Assembly: GCA_034440615.1 (NCBI GenBank)
Contig: JAOTOM010004867.1
Location: forward strand, 434,001-498,000
Reading direction: 5' to 3'
DNA length: 64,000 bases
From: Ashinkailepas kermadecensis
Taxonomy: Eukaryota > Arthropoda > Thecostraca > Neolepadidae
Part shown: positions 1 to 10,672 of the stretch, one piece after another
Layout: every line of letters starts with the position of its first letter
How positions within the stretch are numbered: the stretch's first letter is position 1
The notes under the pieces: model-generated
Seen by the model: only the letters and a program-made list of their open reading frames with translations
Databases searched by the model: none
Told to the model about the DNA's origin: nothing
Position numbers and translations under genes: made by a program

Positions 1-612
1 ATGTGTACGGTATGGGACGACGGTGCACATGTGTACGGTATGGGACGACGGTGCACATGCGGTACAGTATGGGACGACGGTGCTCATGCGGTACGGTATG
101 GGACGACGGTGCACATGTGTATGGTATCGGACGACGGTGCACATGCGGTACGGTATGGGACGACGGTGCACATGCGGTACGGTATGGGACGACGGTGCTC
201 ATGTGTACGGTATGGGACGACGGTGCACATGCGGTACGGTATGGGACGACGGTGCACATGTGTACGGTATGGGACGACGGTGCACATGCGGTACGGTATG
301 GGACGACGGTGCACATGCGGTACGGTATGGGACGACGGTGCTCATGTGTACGGTATGGGACAACGGTGCACATGCGTTACGGTATGGGACGACGGTGCAC
401 ATGCGGTACGGTATGGGACGACGGGGCACATGCAGTACGGTATGGGACGACGGTGCACATGTGTACGGTATGGGACGACGGTGCACATGCAGTACGGTAT
501 GGGACGACGGTGCACATGCGGTACGGTATGGGACGATGGTGCACATGCGGTACGGTATGGGACGACGGTGCTCATGTGTACGGTATGGGACGACGGTGCA
601 CATGCGGTACGC
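1..612. repeat. 28/29-bp minisatellite array, about 21 copies
   Basis: The unit contains ACGGTATGGGACGACGGTGC and exists in two length forms. The 28-bp form joins units with ATGTGT and the 29-bp form with ATGCGGT. The array begins at or before the left edge. Several frames stay open on both strands because no register contains a stop, and mixing the two lengths shifts the frame, so I do not call a protein. Confidence 0.95.
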
Positions 613-719
613 TTCGTGACGAATAATTTAGCGTAGTGTCATGTAGGGTTGCTTTATTGGAATGATATTCGTCCACAGAAGGTCGCGGTCAAATAACACG
701 TGTTAACTTGTGTCCTGAG
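613..719. other. Short spacer between array and LINE remnant
   Basis: Unique-looking sequence lies between the 28/29-bp array and the first recognisable reverse transcriptase residues. The 5' truncation point of the LINE copy is probably here, but I cannot place it exactly. Confidence 0.4.
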
Positions 720-1478
720 TGTTACCATTTTTGGTGTCATGATCAATGATATAGGGGAATCACTTCCTCAGAGTGTTGGGCGGTCCCTATATGCAGACGA
801 CTTTGCGATATGGTCACGTACCTCACGGACGCCGCTGATGCAAAGGCAGCTGCAGCTAGCCGTCAAACATCTGGAGCACTGGGGTAGTAAGAAAAGACTG
901 TTGCCCTTCACTTCTGCCGCCGTCGCCGCCTATGTCCCAATATGGAGGTGTTGTTGTATGGGGAGAAGAAACCGGTGCAGCCGGTAGTCCGGTTTCTGGG
1001 AGTTCAATTTGACTCACGCTTGACCTACCGACATCATCTCAAAACGTTGCGAGATAAATGTGCTAAACCTCTAAATATCTTAAAATGTGTGGTTTGTATG
1101 TCTTATGGAGCAGACCGGGCAACGCTGCTCATGCTATGTCGACCGCTCATCCGTTCAAAACTAGACTATGCTTGTTGTATTTACGACGGAGCTTGTGTAA
1201 CCAGTGAGCGTACCATGGACGCAGTTCATCACTCGGCGATTCACATTATTGCTGAAGCTTTCTGCACATCTCCATCGGCTAGTATCCTGGCGAAGGCTCA
1301 CGAGCTCCCACTATGTCTACGCCGCAAACAGCTTGGAATGCGATACGCCTGCAAGCTGCGGCAACATCCGGGTCACCCGGCCTATGTCTATGTATTTTCC
1401 CACCGTGTGCTAACGATGTTCTCCGACGAACGGCCTGAGAGTGCCGCCCCATACGGTGTACGAATATCTAACATCTAA
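720..1478 (+). pseudogene. LINE reverse transcriptase fragment (motif C and thumb)
   Basis: Two overlapping frames (about 720-987 and 942-1478) together give the RT region from the YADD catalytic box through the thumb. The first frame holds LYADDFAIW. The second resumes at RFLGVQFDSRLTY and continues to PLCLRRKQLGMRYACKL, a stretch common just downstream of the palm in Jockey-like polymerases. The switch near 942-990 is a frameshift. Reverse transcriptase copies element RNA into DNA at the nicked target in the nucleus. This copy lacks the fingers and motifs A and B, so it is dead. I found no start codon that matters, because the copy is truncated. Confidence 0.8.
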
Positions 1479-1492
1479 CCCCATTTTATTGG

Positions 1493-2036
1493 ATGTCTTA
1501 TACCGCTTTACCACCATGCACAATGCAGGTTAAAAAAATGGTGTTGTGTTGGACCCCAAGCCACGTATGCATCTCTGGGAACAACTTAGCTGATGCTGCC
1601 ACAAAACGTACGTCGCATGGTCCGTGCACGCGATCCCTACCTCTCCCTGCCCAATACCATTTTCGCACAATCTCGACGTTTGTGCATGCTAAATGGCAAG
1701 CTTCCTGGAACGCACTTTCTGATAATAAGCTGAGAGTAATTAAGCATCGCCTCCAAAAAATGGAGTTGGTGTTTGCATAGAAATAGGCGAGACAAAGTAG
1801 CGCTATGCTGCATGAGAATAGGGCATACATACGCAACTCGCGCTTACTTGTTATGTGGTAATGACATACCATGCTGTCCGAAATGTCACGCCCGCCTATC
1901 TATGCGTCATATCTTGCACTCCTGCTCCGGTTATGACGATGAGCGTAGACGGCACTTTGGACGCACGCAACCGATGGCACTCAGTGAAGTTTTAGGTAAC
2001 GACTATTTAGTAAGGTGCTTAGTAGGTATAAGTTAG
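1493..2036 (+). pseudogene. LINE RNase H tail and C-terminal CCHC-like motif
   Basis: The first part ends an RNase H domain. WTPSHVCISGNN corresponds to the common W-x-PSH-x-GIxGNE segment, with the expected glutamate changed to Asn, followed by LADAATK, which carries the late acidic residue. A frameshift near 1775 leads into a tail with MRIGHTYATRAYLL and two cysteines plus a histidine and cysteine (CPKC...H...C), the usual C-terminus of Jockey-type ORF2. The earlier RNase H residues (TDGS, AEL, TDS) are missing, so the domain is inactive. Confidence 0.75.
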
Positions 2037-2040
2037 TTAA

Positions 2041-2405
2041 GGTAATGGGCATTGTCCAATCGGGGCGACTTTTTGACTACCTCACATAAATATCCTTCTC
2101 CGTAACATATGTACCAAGTGGAACAGGTTAAACGATGATGTCATATCGTGGCATATGTACGTACCTTTACCATTATTTTACAGTTCTGAAGATTTTGCTA
2201 GAATACGCGATGTGTTGACATGCAAGTAACCAGTATTGTTATGGGCGCTACATGACAAATGCGGTCGATCCGCCCTAAAGCACAAATAACCAACTAACAC
2301 AACAGACGCTATGAGTGCCCTGTTGTCGCCAGCACGCAATGGTTATTCCTCAGATTCGCAAAGGTTGAAAATCCGATAGCAGGGCTGTTTTATCCTTTCT
2401 AAAAA
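2041..2405. other. Non-coding spacer
   Basis: AT-rich sequence lies between the LINE remnant and the 57-bp array. I see no conserved motif, and the LINE 3' end has no clear A-rich tail. Confidence 0.4.
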
Positions 2406-3030
2406 GTAGTGTGCAGTTGGCGAAGATTGCCCACAGGTAGTCGCCCTTGTACTGCACAGTTCGCAGTATACAGTTGGTGAAGATTGTCCACAAGTAGTCG
2501 CCTTTGTACTGCACAGTTCGCAGTGTACAGTTGGTGAAGATTGCACACAAGTAGTCGCCTTTGTACTGCACAGTTCGCAGTGTACAGTTGGTGAAGATTG
2601 CACACAAGTAGTCGCCTTTGTACTGCACAGTTCGCAGTGTACAGTTGGTGAAGATTGTCCACAAGTAGTCGCCTTTGTACTGCACAGTTCGCAGTGTACA
2701 GTTGGTGAAGATTGTCCACAAGTAGTCGCCTTTGTACTGCACAGTTCGCAGTGTACAGTTGGTGAAGATTGCACACAAGTAGTCGCCTTTGTACTGCACA
2801 GTTCGCAGTGTACAGTTGGTGAAGATTGCACACAAGTAGTCGCCTTTGTACTGCACAGTTCGCAGTGTACAGTTGGTGAAGATTGTCCACAAGTAGTCGC
2901 CTTTGTACTGCACAGTTCGCAGTGTACAGTTGGTGAAGATTGTCCACAAGTAGTCGCCTTTGTACTGCACAGTTCGCAGTGTACAGTTGGTGAAGATTGC
3001 ACACAAGTAGTCGCCTTTGTACTGCACACT
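2406..3030. repeat. 57-bp minisatellite with four-unit higher-order pattern, about 11 copies
   Basis: Each unit carries AGTAGTCGCCTTTGTACTGC and GTACAGTTGGTGAAGATTG. Units differ mainly after GATTG, reading either TCCACAAG or CACACAAG. Apart from the divergent first unit, the two forms alternate in pairs along the array, giving a period of 228 bp (four units). Because 57 is divisible by three, all minus-strand frames shown by the repeat remain open. I regard those frames as by-products. Confidence 0.95.
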
Positions 3031-3334
3031 TTGTGCATTCTGCATCTCGTATACCATTATAACATCCCGCTTCCCAGGCTACAACCCAATAATGTCATTG
3101 ACTCGTAACGTTAAACCACTTTCCTTTTCAATTTCTGTTGAGGGACGTGTGTAGCCTCGGCAGCTTCCACCACCACCTCTCAAATACGTCATTAAATGTG
3201 ACGGCCGAAGGAAGATAACGCGTCGCCCAGCGTCAACAGACCCCAGCGACACAAGAAAACCACACAGTCACGAAATCCTACCAGGTACCGTACACCGTGC
3301 CATGGTCCCATTGTGACCTCTGTGAACTTTCATG
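3031..3334. other. Non-coding, nothing recognised
   Basis: No convincing frame, tandem structure or RNA-like fold was seen between the 57-bp array and the SINE. Confidence 0.4.
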
Positions 3335-3604
3335 ACGTATTGATGGTCTTGTTGTTTTCTCCCGACGAAGTACTCACAAGCGACACACGTGCGGAATATC
3401 TGCTATGATGCACACCTCAAGCTTCACGTTAGAAGAACCTTGAGTTTTTACGACGCATTCAACTGCTAGGTCACATAGCGTCGCCAACCTCTCACGCCGA
3501 TTGGTCGCGGGTGGACTCGGTAATCCCGCCGGTTGCGAGATGCGAACCCACAATCCTGCGATCAAGAGTCCAACACATTACCGACTGAGCTACCGCGACC
3601 CCAT
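3335..3604 (-). mobile_element. tRNA-derived SINE (head plus body)
   Basis: On the minus strand the element starts with a tRNA-like head. An A-box TAGCTCAGTCGGTAA lies at about 3592-3578, a CTCTTGA anticodon-loop-like segment at 3571-3565, and a B-box GGTTCGCATCTC at 3548-3537 with a T-stem that can pair using wobbles. The acceptor and anticodon stems do not pair well, so this is not a working tRNA gene. A body of about 190 bp follows, and its second half recurs in the opposite orientation at 6184-6370. A tRNA-Lys-like origin is a guess from the loop. Pol III transcription and LINE-aided mobility are family knowledge, not seen here. Confidence 0.65.
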
Positions 3605-3664
3605 AAAAGGGCAGGTCGCTGACTCAATGTGACTACCGTCACCTCTCACGCAATTCAACCTCAT

Positions 3665-3860
3665 GCAGTCGTGATCTATTAGCAAATGGCTTTATAATGA
3701 AGCCCATATCGACCACTTCTACAATACACACAAATCCACTATATCGAAATCAGGATACTGACGACCCATATATGACCTATTTGACCTCTGGCGTACTTGA
3801 CAATATCACCATCGTGATCTATGGGCAAATAGCTTTTAAATGGCATCCATACAGGCTATG
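3665..3860. repeat. Diverged 143-bp-spaced direct duplication
   Basis: About 45 bp beginning GTGATCTATTAGCAAATGGC near 3671 recurs in altered form near 3814 (GTGATCTATGGGCAAATAGC), followed by similar AT-rich sequence. This looks like an old local duplication. Confidence 0.5.
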
Positions 3861-4730
3861 CTCTTAGTCACGTAAAATAACACTATTTGGAGCTAATGTC
3901 AGGCACTGACATTTAACCTCTGTAACCCAGTATGGATTCGGCTGTGCATAACCCAAGTGTCATTAGATAGACAATTGAATGAGCAAGCACTAACTAATAA
4001 ATGGAAATATGAAAATATAACTTTTTAATGGCAAGAGGACAATTAAACGTCACGATGTCGCTAAGGCAAAAATTTACTTTAAAAAATAGCACTTACTTAC
4101 ATTACGTTGGGAAAATCTTTCGCTTCCGAATGATAAGTTTGGCTAGCTAATTACTACCATTAAGAATGCAGGAAATACTTTATCTTCGAACTTTCTCCGC
4201 GACCTCAAAATTGTCATGTCATGTATCTGGTAACCCCTTTGATCTAGAAACATAAACATCCCAGAATCGCAATCTGGCTCATCCGAATCTCCTCCCCATG
4301 CGTCCGTTTTTATTAAAATCGGAGGTAGTGTGGTGAACAATTTGGCGCCTGCTTGATGAGATTTGCAATCGCTTTAATATCAGTGTCGCATGTTTGTACC
4401 ACATATACTACCGCTACAGCTGGATACTCGACATGTATGCACTGAAATAGTGGCTACCGGATGGCTTACCCAGCTGAGTTTATAATTCACCGGGAGCTGA
4501 CTATTTCAACATTGTGGAGTATAATTTTGTCTCTCCCGCTTCACAATATCTGCTCGCCCGAGTCTGTAGTCGTGATGCTACAGTTCACCACATAAGCCGC
4601 ACTATGGGACGCGTACTAAACCGCGTTGTTGTAAGTAGTTGGTTATTATGTGATTGCAATATAACCACACCTGCCTATTTGTCTCCATCATTGGTGCAAC
4701 ACTGCTTCCTTCATGGCACATCTGATCTAC
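3861..4730. other. AT-rich non-coding sequence
   Basis: Only short open frames occur and none shows a domain or good coding character. No tandem repeat is evident. Confidence 0.4.
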
Positions 4731-4912
4731 TCTGCCCGACCAGGGTGCCACGATATTCCGCTGCCTATATCAGGGTTCCACCGCCTGTCATTGCCCGACC
4801 AGGGTGTCACGATATGCTGCTGTCTATATCAGGGTGTCACCATCTGTCATTGCCCGACCAGGGTGTCACGATATGCTGCTGTCTATATCAGGGTGTCACC
4901 ATCTCCCACTTC
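4731..4912. repeat. 59-bp tandem repeat, 3 copies
   Basis: Units begin near 4742, 4801 and 4860 with AGGGTGTCACGATATGCTGC (the first copy diverged). Each unit contains two AGGGTGTCAC-like halves about 33 bp apart. Confidence 0.85.
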
Positions 4913-5139
4913 CCAATCAGAATGCGGCAGCTGCGCCACAGCCGACCTCGCCATACCCGTAATCCGTCACGAGCGTCTCCTCCGTCTCCCGGACCATGCG
5001 GTCTCTGTGACGTTCCGTTTTCTCCGGCAACCGTCGACAGTCGGGCGACGAAGGAGGGTCGACAGTCTGCGGCTGACACCGTCAGACTGTCCAGACGGGT
5101 CGGGTGTCAGCCGCTGTAGCTGTCACGCACGGGCGTGGC

Positions 5140-5395
5140 GTTGACTCACGGCCGGTGACGGGTCCTCTCACGCGGTCCACGTGACGGCTCCTCTCACGCG
5201 GTCCTCGTGACGGGTCCTCTCACGCGGTCCTCGTGGCGTAACGCGGCGTTGACTCACGGCCGGTGACGGGTCCTCTCACGCGGTCCTCGTGGCGTAACGC
5301 GGCGTTTACTCACGGCCGGTGACGGCTCCTCTCACGCGGTCCTCGTGACGGGTCCTCTCACGCGGTCCTCGTGGCGTAACGCGGCGTTCATCCCC
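5140..5395. repeat. GC-rich compound tandem repeat
   Basis: A short module (CCTCTCACGCGGTCCTCGTG) repeats at about 26 bp and is interleaved with a second module (GCGGCGTTGACTCACGGCCG) to make larger composite units. Open frames on both strands here come from the repeat and are not called. Confidence 0.8.
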
Positions 5396-6183
5396 GAGCG
5401 CTCGCTCCGCCCGGCCGCGGCCTACCACCGCCTGCGAGATATTCGCCACGTGGTGGAGGAGCCGCGGGACGCGCGGCACGTGCCGGTAGAAAGGGAACAT
5501 TCTACCGGTCAGCGGCATGCCAATCGGTCGGACAGCTCTGTGTCAACTAGCCCATCAGTCGTGCGTCACCAGCTGGACAGTCGTGCGTCATGAGTTGGTG
5601 CTGTGCTCATGTGGCGTCGCAATGCGCTCGGTGACCTGTCTAATAGATCGCGCTTCGTGGCAAGGGGCACATAATGAACTTCTCTCATGTTGATAGTGCA
5701 TACCGATGTAATTTGTCTTGTTGTCGACTACCACTACCTTTCATCTCATGCCCAACGCGAGTTATCAGGGAGGTTAGCTGAAATAGAAGAAGAATGCACT
5801 CTGATTATCCATCGCAATGGTCAGGGGAGAATGGGAACAGTCATGATATCCCAGAGGGTGTAATTTGGCTCCTCCAGCACCTCCGGGACTCCAGGTCTCA
5901 TCGAGTAGCTCTCAGCGAGCCAGATTGGACCCTTCTACAAAATTAATTGCGTCCTGATGGCATGAAGTGGGGTTCGCATTTCACGCCATTAGCGCCGTCA
6001 CCTCGACTCCACGTTACGCGTGGTCCCGTGCAAATATAATACAAGGAAAGGAAGCAAACTTGTTCATGTGACAGGTGGTGCGTTCCACGACAGATCGACC
6101 AAAAATTTACCAATTTTACACCCACTAAATTTGCATTTGGACCAAAATTGGTGTACAGGGTAGTGATTGCTGCCAGAGATGAC
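5396..6183. other. Non-coding, nothing recognised
   Basis: GC content falls sharply after about 5600. I see no gene, RNA or repeat in this stretch. Confidence 0.4.
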
Positions 6184-6370
6184 TTAGCAGTTGAATGCGT
6201 CGTAAAGAAAACTCAAGGTTCTTCTAAGGTGAAGCTTGAGGTGTGCATTATATAAGATATTACGCACATGTGTCGCTTGTGAATACTTCGTCGGGAGAAA
6301 CAACACGACCACCAATATGTTATGAAAGTTGACAGAGTTCATAATGGCACCTTGGATACAGCGGACTGCC
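6184..6370 (+). mobile_element. Headless partial copy of the SINE at 3.4 kb
   Basis: This region matches the reverse complement of about 3330-3475, including GTTGAATGCGTCGTAAA, AAGCTTGAGGTGTGCAT and ATACTTCGTCGGGAGAAA. The tRNA-like head is missing here, so this is a 5'-truncated copy in the opposite orientation. The shared segment is the conserved element body. Confidence 0.75.
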
Positions 6371-6419
6371 ACCGCCGGTCAGAAGGTATTACCGATAGGT
6401 CATCCATAGGCTTATCTAA

Positions 6420-6720
6420 GCATGACGACGTAATTTCACTTCGGAATAAATCGTGGTTTGGTAATGGAAACATCTGATCATGCTGGCCCCACAACAAGAA
6501 GTACAATTATGCCTTCATTCTACCTGTAGGCATCATTTGCATGGACGTACAGTCGAATCCCTATCGTAGTGCAAACACACGCGTTTTTGTCACGGTACAC
6601 ATAGCGTGTTACGGAAAACGTGAACATTTTCACAAGCTTCTGTGGTTTCATTGGTCACGTTTTGGGCACTCCCGCATATTCCACATTATTGCACATTACT
6701 GCACTGCACTAAGCAGTGCA
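6420..6720 (+). repeat. Copy 1 of a diverged direct duplication of about 300 bp
   Basis: Sequence from ACGACGTAATTTCACTTC onward parallels 6882-7205. It includes ACAACAAGAAGTACAAT, GCATCATTTGCATG and a later ACATTTTCACAAGCTTC segment. Identity is patchy with indels. Confidence 0.65.
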
Positions 6721-6881
6721 CAATCGAACAACGATGGGATAGAACAACGAAATAAACATCAGATGATGATAACTTGTTTTTCCAACTTACACATGTGTAG
6801 GTCTCCAAGGCAGCTCTTGTAGCTTCCTTAACAAGCGCTGAACATTTTATCATCACCATAGTGTGGTAGCTTATTTCCGTG

Positions 6882-7205
6882 TAACGACGTAATTTTACTT
6901 CAGAACATCTGGTGGTTACTTACAACACGTATTGCATGCCATCAAACATGACAACAATACAGTCTGACCATATTCGGCCATGGTAACATTACAACAAGAA
7001 GTACAATAATACTTTCTTTCCACCTACAGAGCATCATTTGCATGTACGTAGGAGTCGAACACCTAATGCAAACCACTCTTTGCTATTACGGTGCACGTAG
7101 GCTGTGCCCGGAAACATCATTTTCACAACCTTCATGTGACTTTATTATTCACGTTCTTGAGACACTGCGCATGTGGACATTCCGCATGGGACACTGTGCT
7201 GCACA
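6882..7205 (+). repeat. Copy 2 of the diverged duplication
   Basis: This matches copy 1 in the same orientation about 460 bp downstream (ACGACGTAATTTTACTTC, ACAACAAGAAGTACAAT, GCATCATTTGCATG). It is longer in the first third because of a local insertion. It may be a second copy of an unclassified mobile element. Confidence 0.65.
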
Positions 7206-8390
7206 ATGGTACATATGTTAGGAAAATGAAAGGAGATAAAAACAGCGTCGATTTGGCTTTGATAACCAAATCGTTACAAACGTTGTCGATTTCTAAGTTC
7301 GCCAAAACATAATTTTGGGGGCGAACATGGAATCTGGGGCCGTGGCACCTTAAGAATTGTCAAAATATTATCGGAAATTCCGAAAAATGGAACATTCTTA
7401 ACGTTGTATATTTGCGCGATGGGTGAAATAGGACGTTTTCAGGCCATTTTATGTGATTTCTGGTCACTCCAACGCCTAGTAGGGCATGAAATCTAGCAAT
7501 AAAATCGGGGCAAACAGTTTGGATTTCCAGAAGAGTTTTTTTTTAGATAGTAAATATCAATTAACAGATAATTTTAAGATGACATCTGAGACAATTCTTC
7601 CTGGCGCATCGCTTTGGGCGAGGAAATTTTTTTTTATGATCTGTAAAGGTTTTTTAACGAGTTAATTTTGAAATTGCATTTGCATTCAGAAATTTGTAGA
7701 GTTTTGAATATGGCATTTTTCAGGGACTTCTCAACAAGTACAGATAGCCAGCAGCCAACGGAATATATTTTGATTGTTGGAAAGTCAATTTTGAGTAACA
7801 CATTTCCGCCAAATTAATTTTACCTATTTGTCGATTTTGGCATGTTTTGTTCTTCTAAGCCTGCCGGAGTTCTGAATTTGGTTTGCATCAAGTTTCCCTT
7901 CGGTGTATCCTTTTCATTCTTTTCATTTCTGACGCTGATTGTGAAAACAAAAATGTTTAAAATTGGAGATATAAAAAAAAAATAGTTATAAAAATTCAAA
8001 ATTAGAAATTTCACACACAAACCACTCCTCTGGTAATGTGAAGGTGCTCACGTTTTGAATGGGGCTTACTGACACATTAGCAACAATTTTTTTTGTTATT
8101 CGCTTTGTATGGCGACGGTAAGAATCGACACAGTGACTATCACAATTGCTTGTAGCGTTTATGTACGTCGACAAAAAAAAATCACCAGGTGCTCATTCCA
8201 CCAGGCGTTTTCGAAAACTGACTCGTACACTGAATCGGCCCTGCCAAGCCGGTCATCGTTTCCTTCCTGATGTCAAACCCTCTGTTGTCCACCGAGATTA
8301 ATTGGGAGAAGTTTTTATTAGGATAAGTTTCAGTGTCCTCACGTTTTTCCGGATGAACATTCTCTTCGCAATTCTAGCCATTTTCCCTTG
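7206..8390. other. AT-rich non-coding sequence
   Basis: Many A and T runs and frequent stops occur in all frames. No gene or clear repeat is visible. Confidence 0.4.
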
Positions 8391-8800
8391 TGTGTGTGGG
8401 TGGGGTGGGGTGGGGGTGGGTGGGGGAGAGCAGTTTGACTAGCCTGCCACGGTGTTGGTGATTTCGTCTGTTGTTGTGTGTTGTGATGAGTTTGTGGCTG
8501 TAGGCAAAGTGTAGTGTGTAGGCTAAGAGGTAGAACAAGTGGAGCGAGGAGTATTGAGTTGAGGATAGTAGACGAGGGAGGGGTAGTATAGTTGACTTGA
8601 AGAGAGTCGACGAGAGCGTAGTTGAATGGTGTCTTGAAGATATTAGACGAGATTAGAGATGAGTAGAGATGAGTAGAGGATGTCTTGAGTTGTTGGTCAT
8701 GAGTTGTGGAGTTGTAGAGTTGTTGATAGGCCGTACATGATGAAGTAGAGCAGAGTTGCTAGTACGGACGGTGCTGGTGTGGGGTATGGGGTGTAGAGGA
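8391..8800. repeat. G-rich and GAGTA/GTTG-rich low-complexity tract
   Basis: 8391-8433 is a G-run-rich stretch (GTGGGTGGGGTGGGGTGG and similar) that could form a G-quadruplex on the plus strand. It is followed by about 350 bp of purine-rich, GAGTAGA-like low-complexity sequence with no frame of interest. Confidence 0.6.
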
Positions 8801-9064
8801 TGGGTTGGGAATGGGTTGTCGCCACAGTCCTCTTTTGCATTTCAAAACCAGAGCATACACTTTTAATAACTTTGATTTGGTTTGTTTTCTTTTATGCTTT
8901 GCCGTTTTTCTTTTCTTTTCAAGGAAATCTTTTTGGTTTTTCGTTTTTTTTTTTTAAGGTATCTTATTCCTGTGTTTCTTTTTCTGACTCTTTTTATTCG
9001 TACTTTGGTTCTCTTGTTAACGTATCCTTTGTTTTTTCCGTTCATCTTTATGTTCTTCCTTATA

Positions 9065-9725
9065 TCACACTTCATGAATAATGCGCATAGTGGGAAGAAA
9101 GTGAAAGAGATGCTCGTGTAATGTTGGATGGTCGTTTTTGAGGAGAGTGGTGATGTTTAGGGAGACGTTGTTTGTGGTGCAGTATTTTGTGACATTGTGT
9201 CTCTCCTTGGTGTACTTGGTGCAATGTATAAGTATTTGTTTGATGGTCAGTGTTGGTGACGTGTGATGCATTGTGGTCGTGAACGTCTTAGTATGATGTA
9301 CGAGTGAATTATTTGTTTTGTGTCCAATGCGTAGGCGTGTTAGCGTACGTTCTTTATGTCTGTTGTTTTGATCAATAGCGTCCCAGCGTTCGTGTTTGGG
9401 GCGTATTTCGTGGAGTTGGGATTCTACGGTGTCCCATGTTTGTTGAATGCGTTTGTTGATTGCTTGGTGTATTGTGGGGTAGTAACCAGATTGTGAGTAG
9501 GGACAGTTTGTGGTCTGTTGTATTGTCATGTTTACGTTTGCTTCTGTGCCTGTGTGCTCGTTGTCGTACATATTTGTGTGGCTCAGGATCCAGAGAAGAA
9601 ATGGTTGTTGGGGTGTGGTTAATTTGCTATGCATGCGTAGTATTTTTGGTATGAGAGGGTGCTTGATATAGGTGCAAAATGTTATGCTGTGTGTTGCTGA
9701 TTTTGCGTCTGTGACTAAATGACCC
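9065..9725 (-). pseudogene. LINE RNase H C-terminal half and ORF2 tail
   Basis: This uninterrupted segment is the last 220 or so codons of ORF2. It begins with GHLVTDAKSATHS, whose TD pair matches the third RNase H carboxylate motif, and runs through KHPLIPKILRMHSKL, LLWILSHTNMYDNEHTGTEA (the Pro of PSH and the Asp of NEHAD changed) and the tail with TLTRLRIGHKTNN, ending at a TGA at 9065-9067. The usual two tail cysteines are not both evident. The frame stays open into the array because the array unit is 60 bp. Confidence 0.75.
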
Positions 9726-10672
9726 ATGGTACAGCATCGCTGTATCAGGGTACAGCATCGCCGCTGTGCCCGTCTGTGGCTAAATGACCCGGGGCGGTGC
9801 TGTACCAGGGCACAACATCGCCGCGGTGCCCGTCTGTGGCTAAATGACCCGGGGCGGTGCTGTACCAGGGCACAACATCGCCGCGGTGCCCGTCTGTGGC
9901 TAAATGACCCGGGGCGGTGCTGTACCAGGGCACAACATCGCCGCGGTGCCCGTCTGTGGCTAAATGACCCGGGGCGGTGCTGTACCAGGGTACAACATCG
10001 CCTCGGTGCCCGTCTGTGGCTAAATGACCCGGGGCGGTGCTGTACCAGGGCACAACATCGCCGCGGTGCCCGTCTGTGGCTAAATGACCCGGGGCGGTGC
10101 TGTACCAGGGTACAGCATCGCCGCGGTGCCTGTCTGTGGCTAAATGACCCGGGGCGGTGCTGTACCAGGGCACAACATCGCCGCGGTGCCCGTCTGTGGC
10201 TAAATGACCCGGGGCGGTGCTGTACCAGGGCACAACATCGCCGCTGTGCCCGTCTGTGGCTAAATGGCCCGGGGCGGTGCTGTACCAGGGTACAGCATCG
10301 CCGCGGTGCCCGTCTGTGGCTAAATGACCCGGGACGGTGCTGTACCAGGGCACAACATCGCCGCGGTGCCTGTCTGTGGCTAAATGACCCGGGGCGGTGC
10401 TGTACCAGGGCACAACATCGCCGCGGTGCCCGTCTGTGGCTAAATGACCCGGGGCGGTGCTGTACCAGGGCACAACATCGCCGCTGTGCCCGTCTGTGGC
10501 TAAATGACCCGGGGCGGTGCTGTACCAGGGTACAGCATCGCCGCGGTGCCCGTCTGTGGCTAAATGACCCGGGGCGGTGCTGTACCAGGGCACAACATCG
10601 CCGCGGTGCCCGTCTGTGGCTAAATGACCCGGGGCGGTGCTGTACCAGGGCACAACATCGCCGCTGTGCCCG
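9726..10672. repeat. 60-bp minisatellite, about 16 copies, inside LINE RNase H
   Basis: Units are almost identical and contain TAAATGACCCGGGGCGGTGC and ACATCGCCGCGGTGCCCGTC. Variation is mostly single bases (GCGGTG/GCTGTG, CACAAC/TACAGC). On the minus strand the unit end GGGTCATTTAGCCACAGACG nearly equals the LINE sequence GGGTCATTTAGTCACAGACG at the lower boundary, so the unit includes LINE coding sequence. The length keeps three frames open, giving apparent proteins of 300-590 codons that I do not accept as host genes. Confidence 0.95.

Larger units (their letters stand above)
720..2040 (+). mobile_element. 5'-truncated, decayed Jockey-type LINE (RT palm to C-terminal zinc motif)
   Basis: Read across frame breaks, this stretch encodes the 3' part of a non-LTR retrotransposon ORF2. 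The order is the RT catalytic motif LYADDFAIW near 786-822, a thumb region with FLGVQFDSRLTYRHHL near 995-1040, an RNase H tail with WTPSHVCISGNNLADAATK near 1550-1606, and a C-terminal CxxC-H-C motif (CCPKCHARLSMRHILHSC, about 1873-1926). This order is typical of Jockey-superfamily elements that carry RNase H. The endonuclease and the front of the RT are absent, at least two frameshifts interrupt the frame, and most of the RNase H front half is missing. It cannot encode a working enzyme. Confidence 0.85.

Noticed and set aside
2343..3057. Three overlapping minus-strand frames of about 200-235 codons
   Set aside because: The 57-bp unit opens all three frames at once, which real coding sequence would not do.
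3530..3604. A functional tRNA gene
   Set aside because: A- and B-box strings are present, but the acceptor and anticodon stems do not pair. A SINE head fits better.
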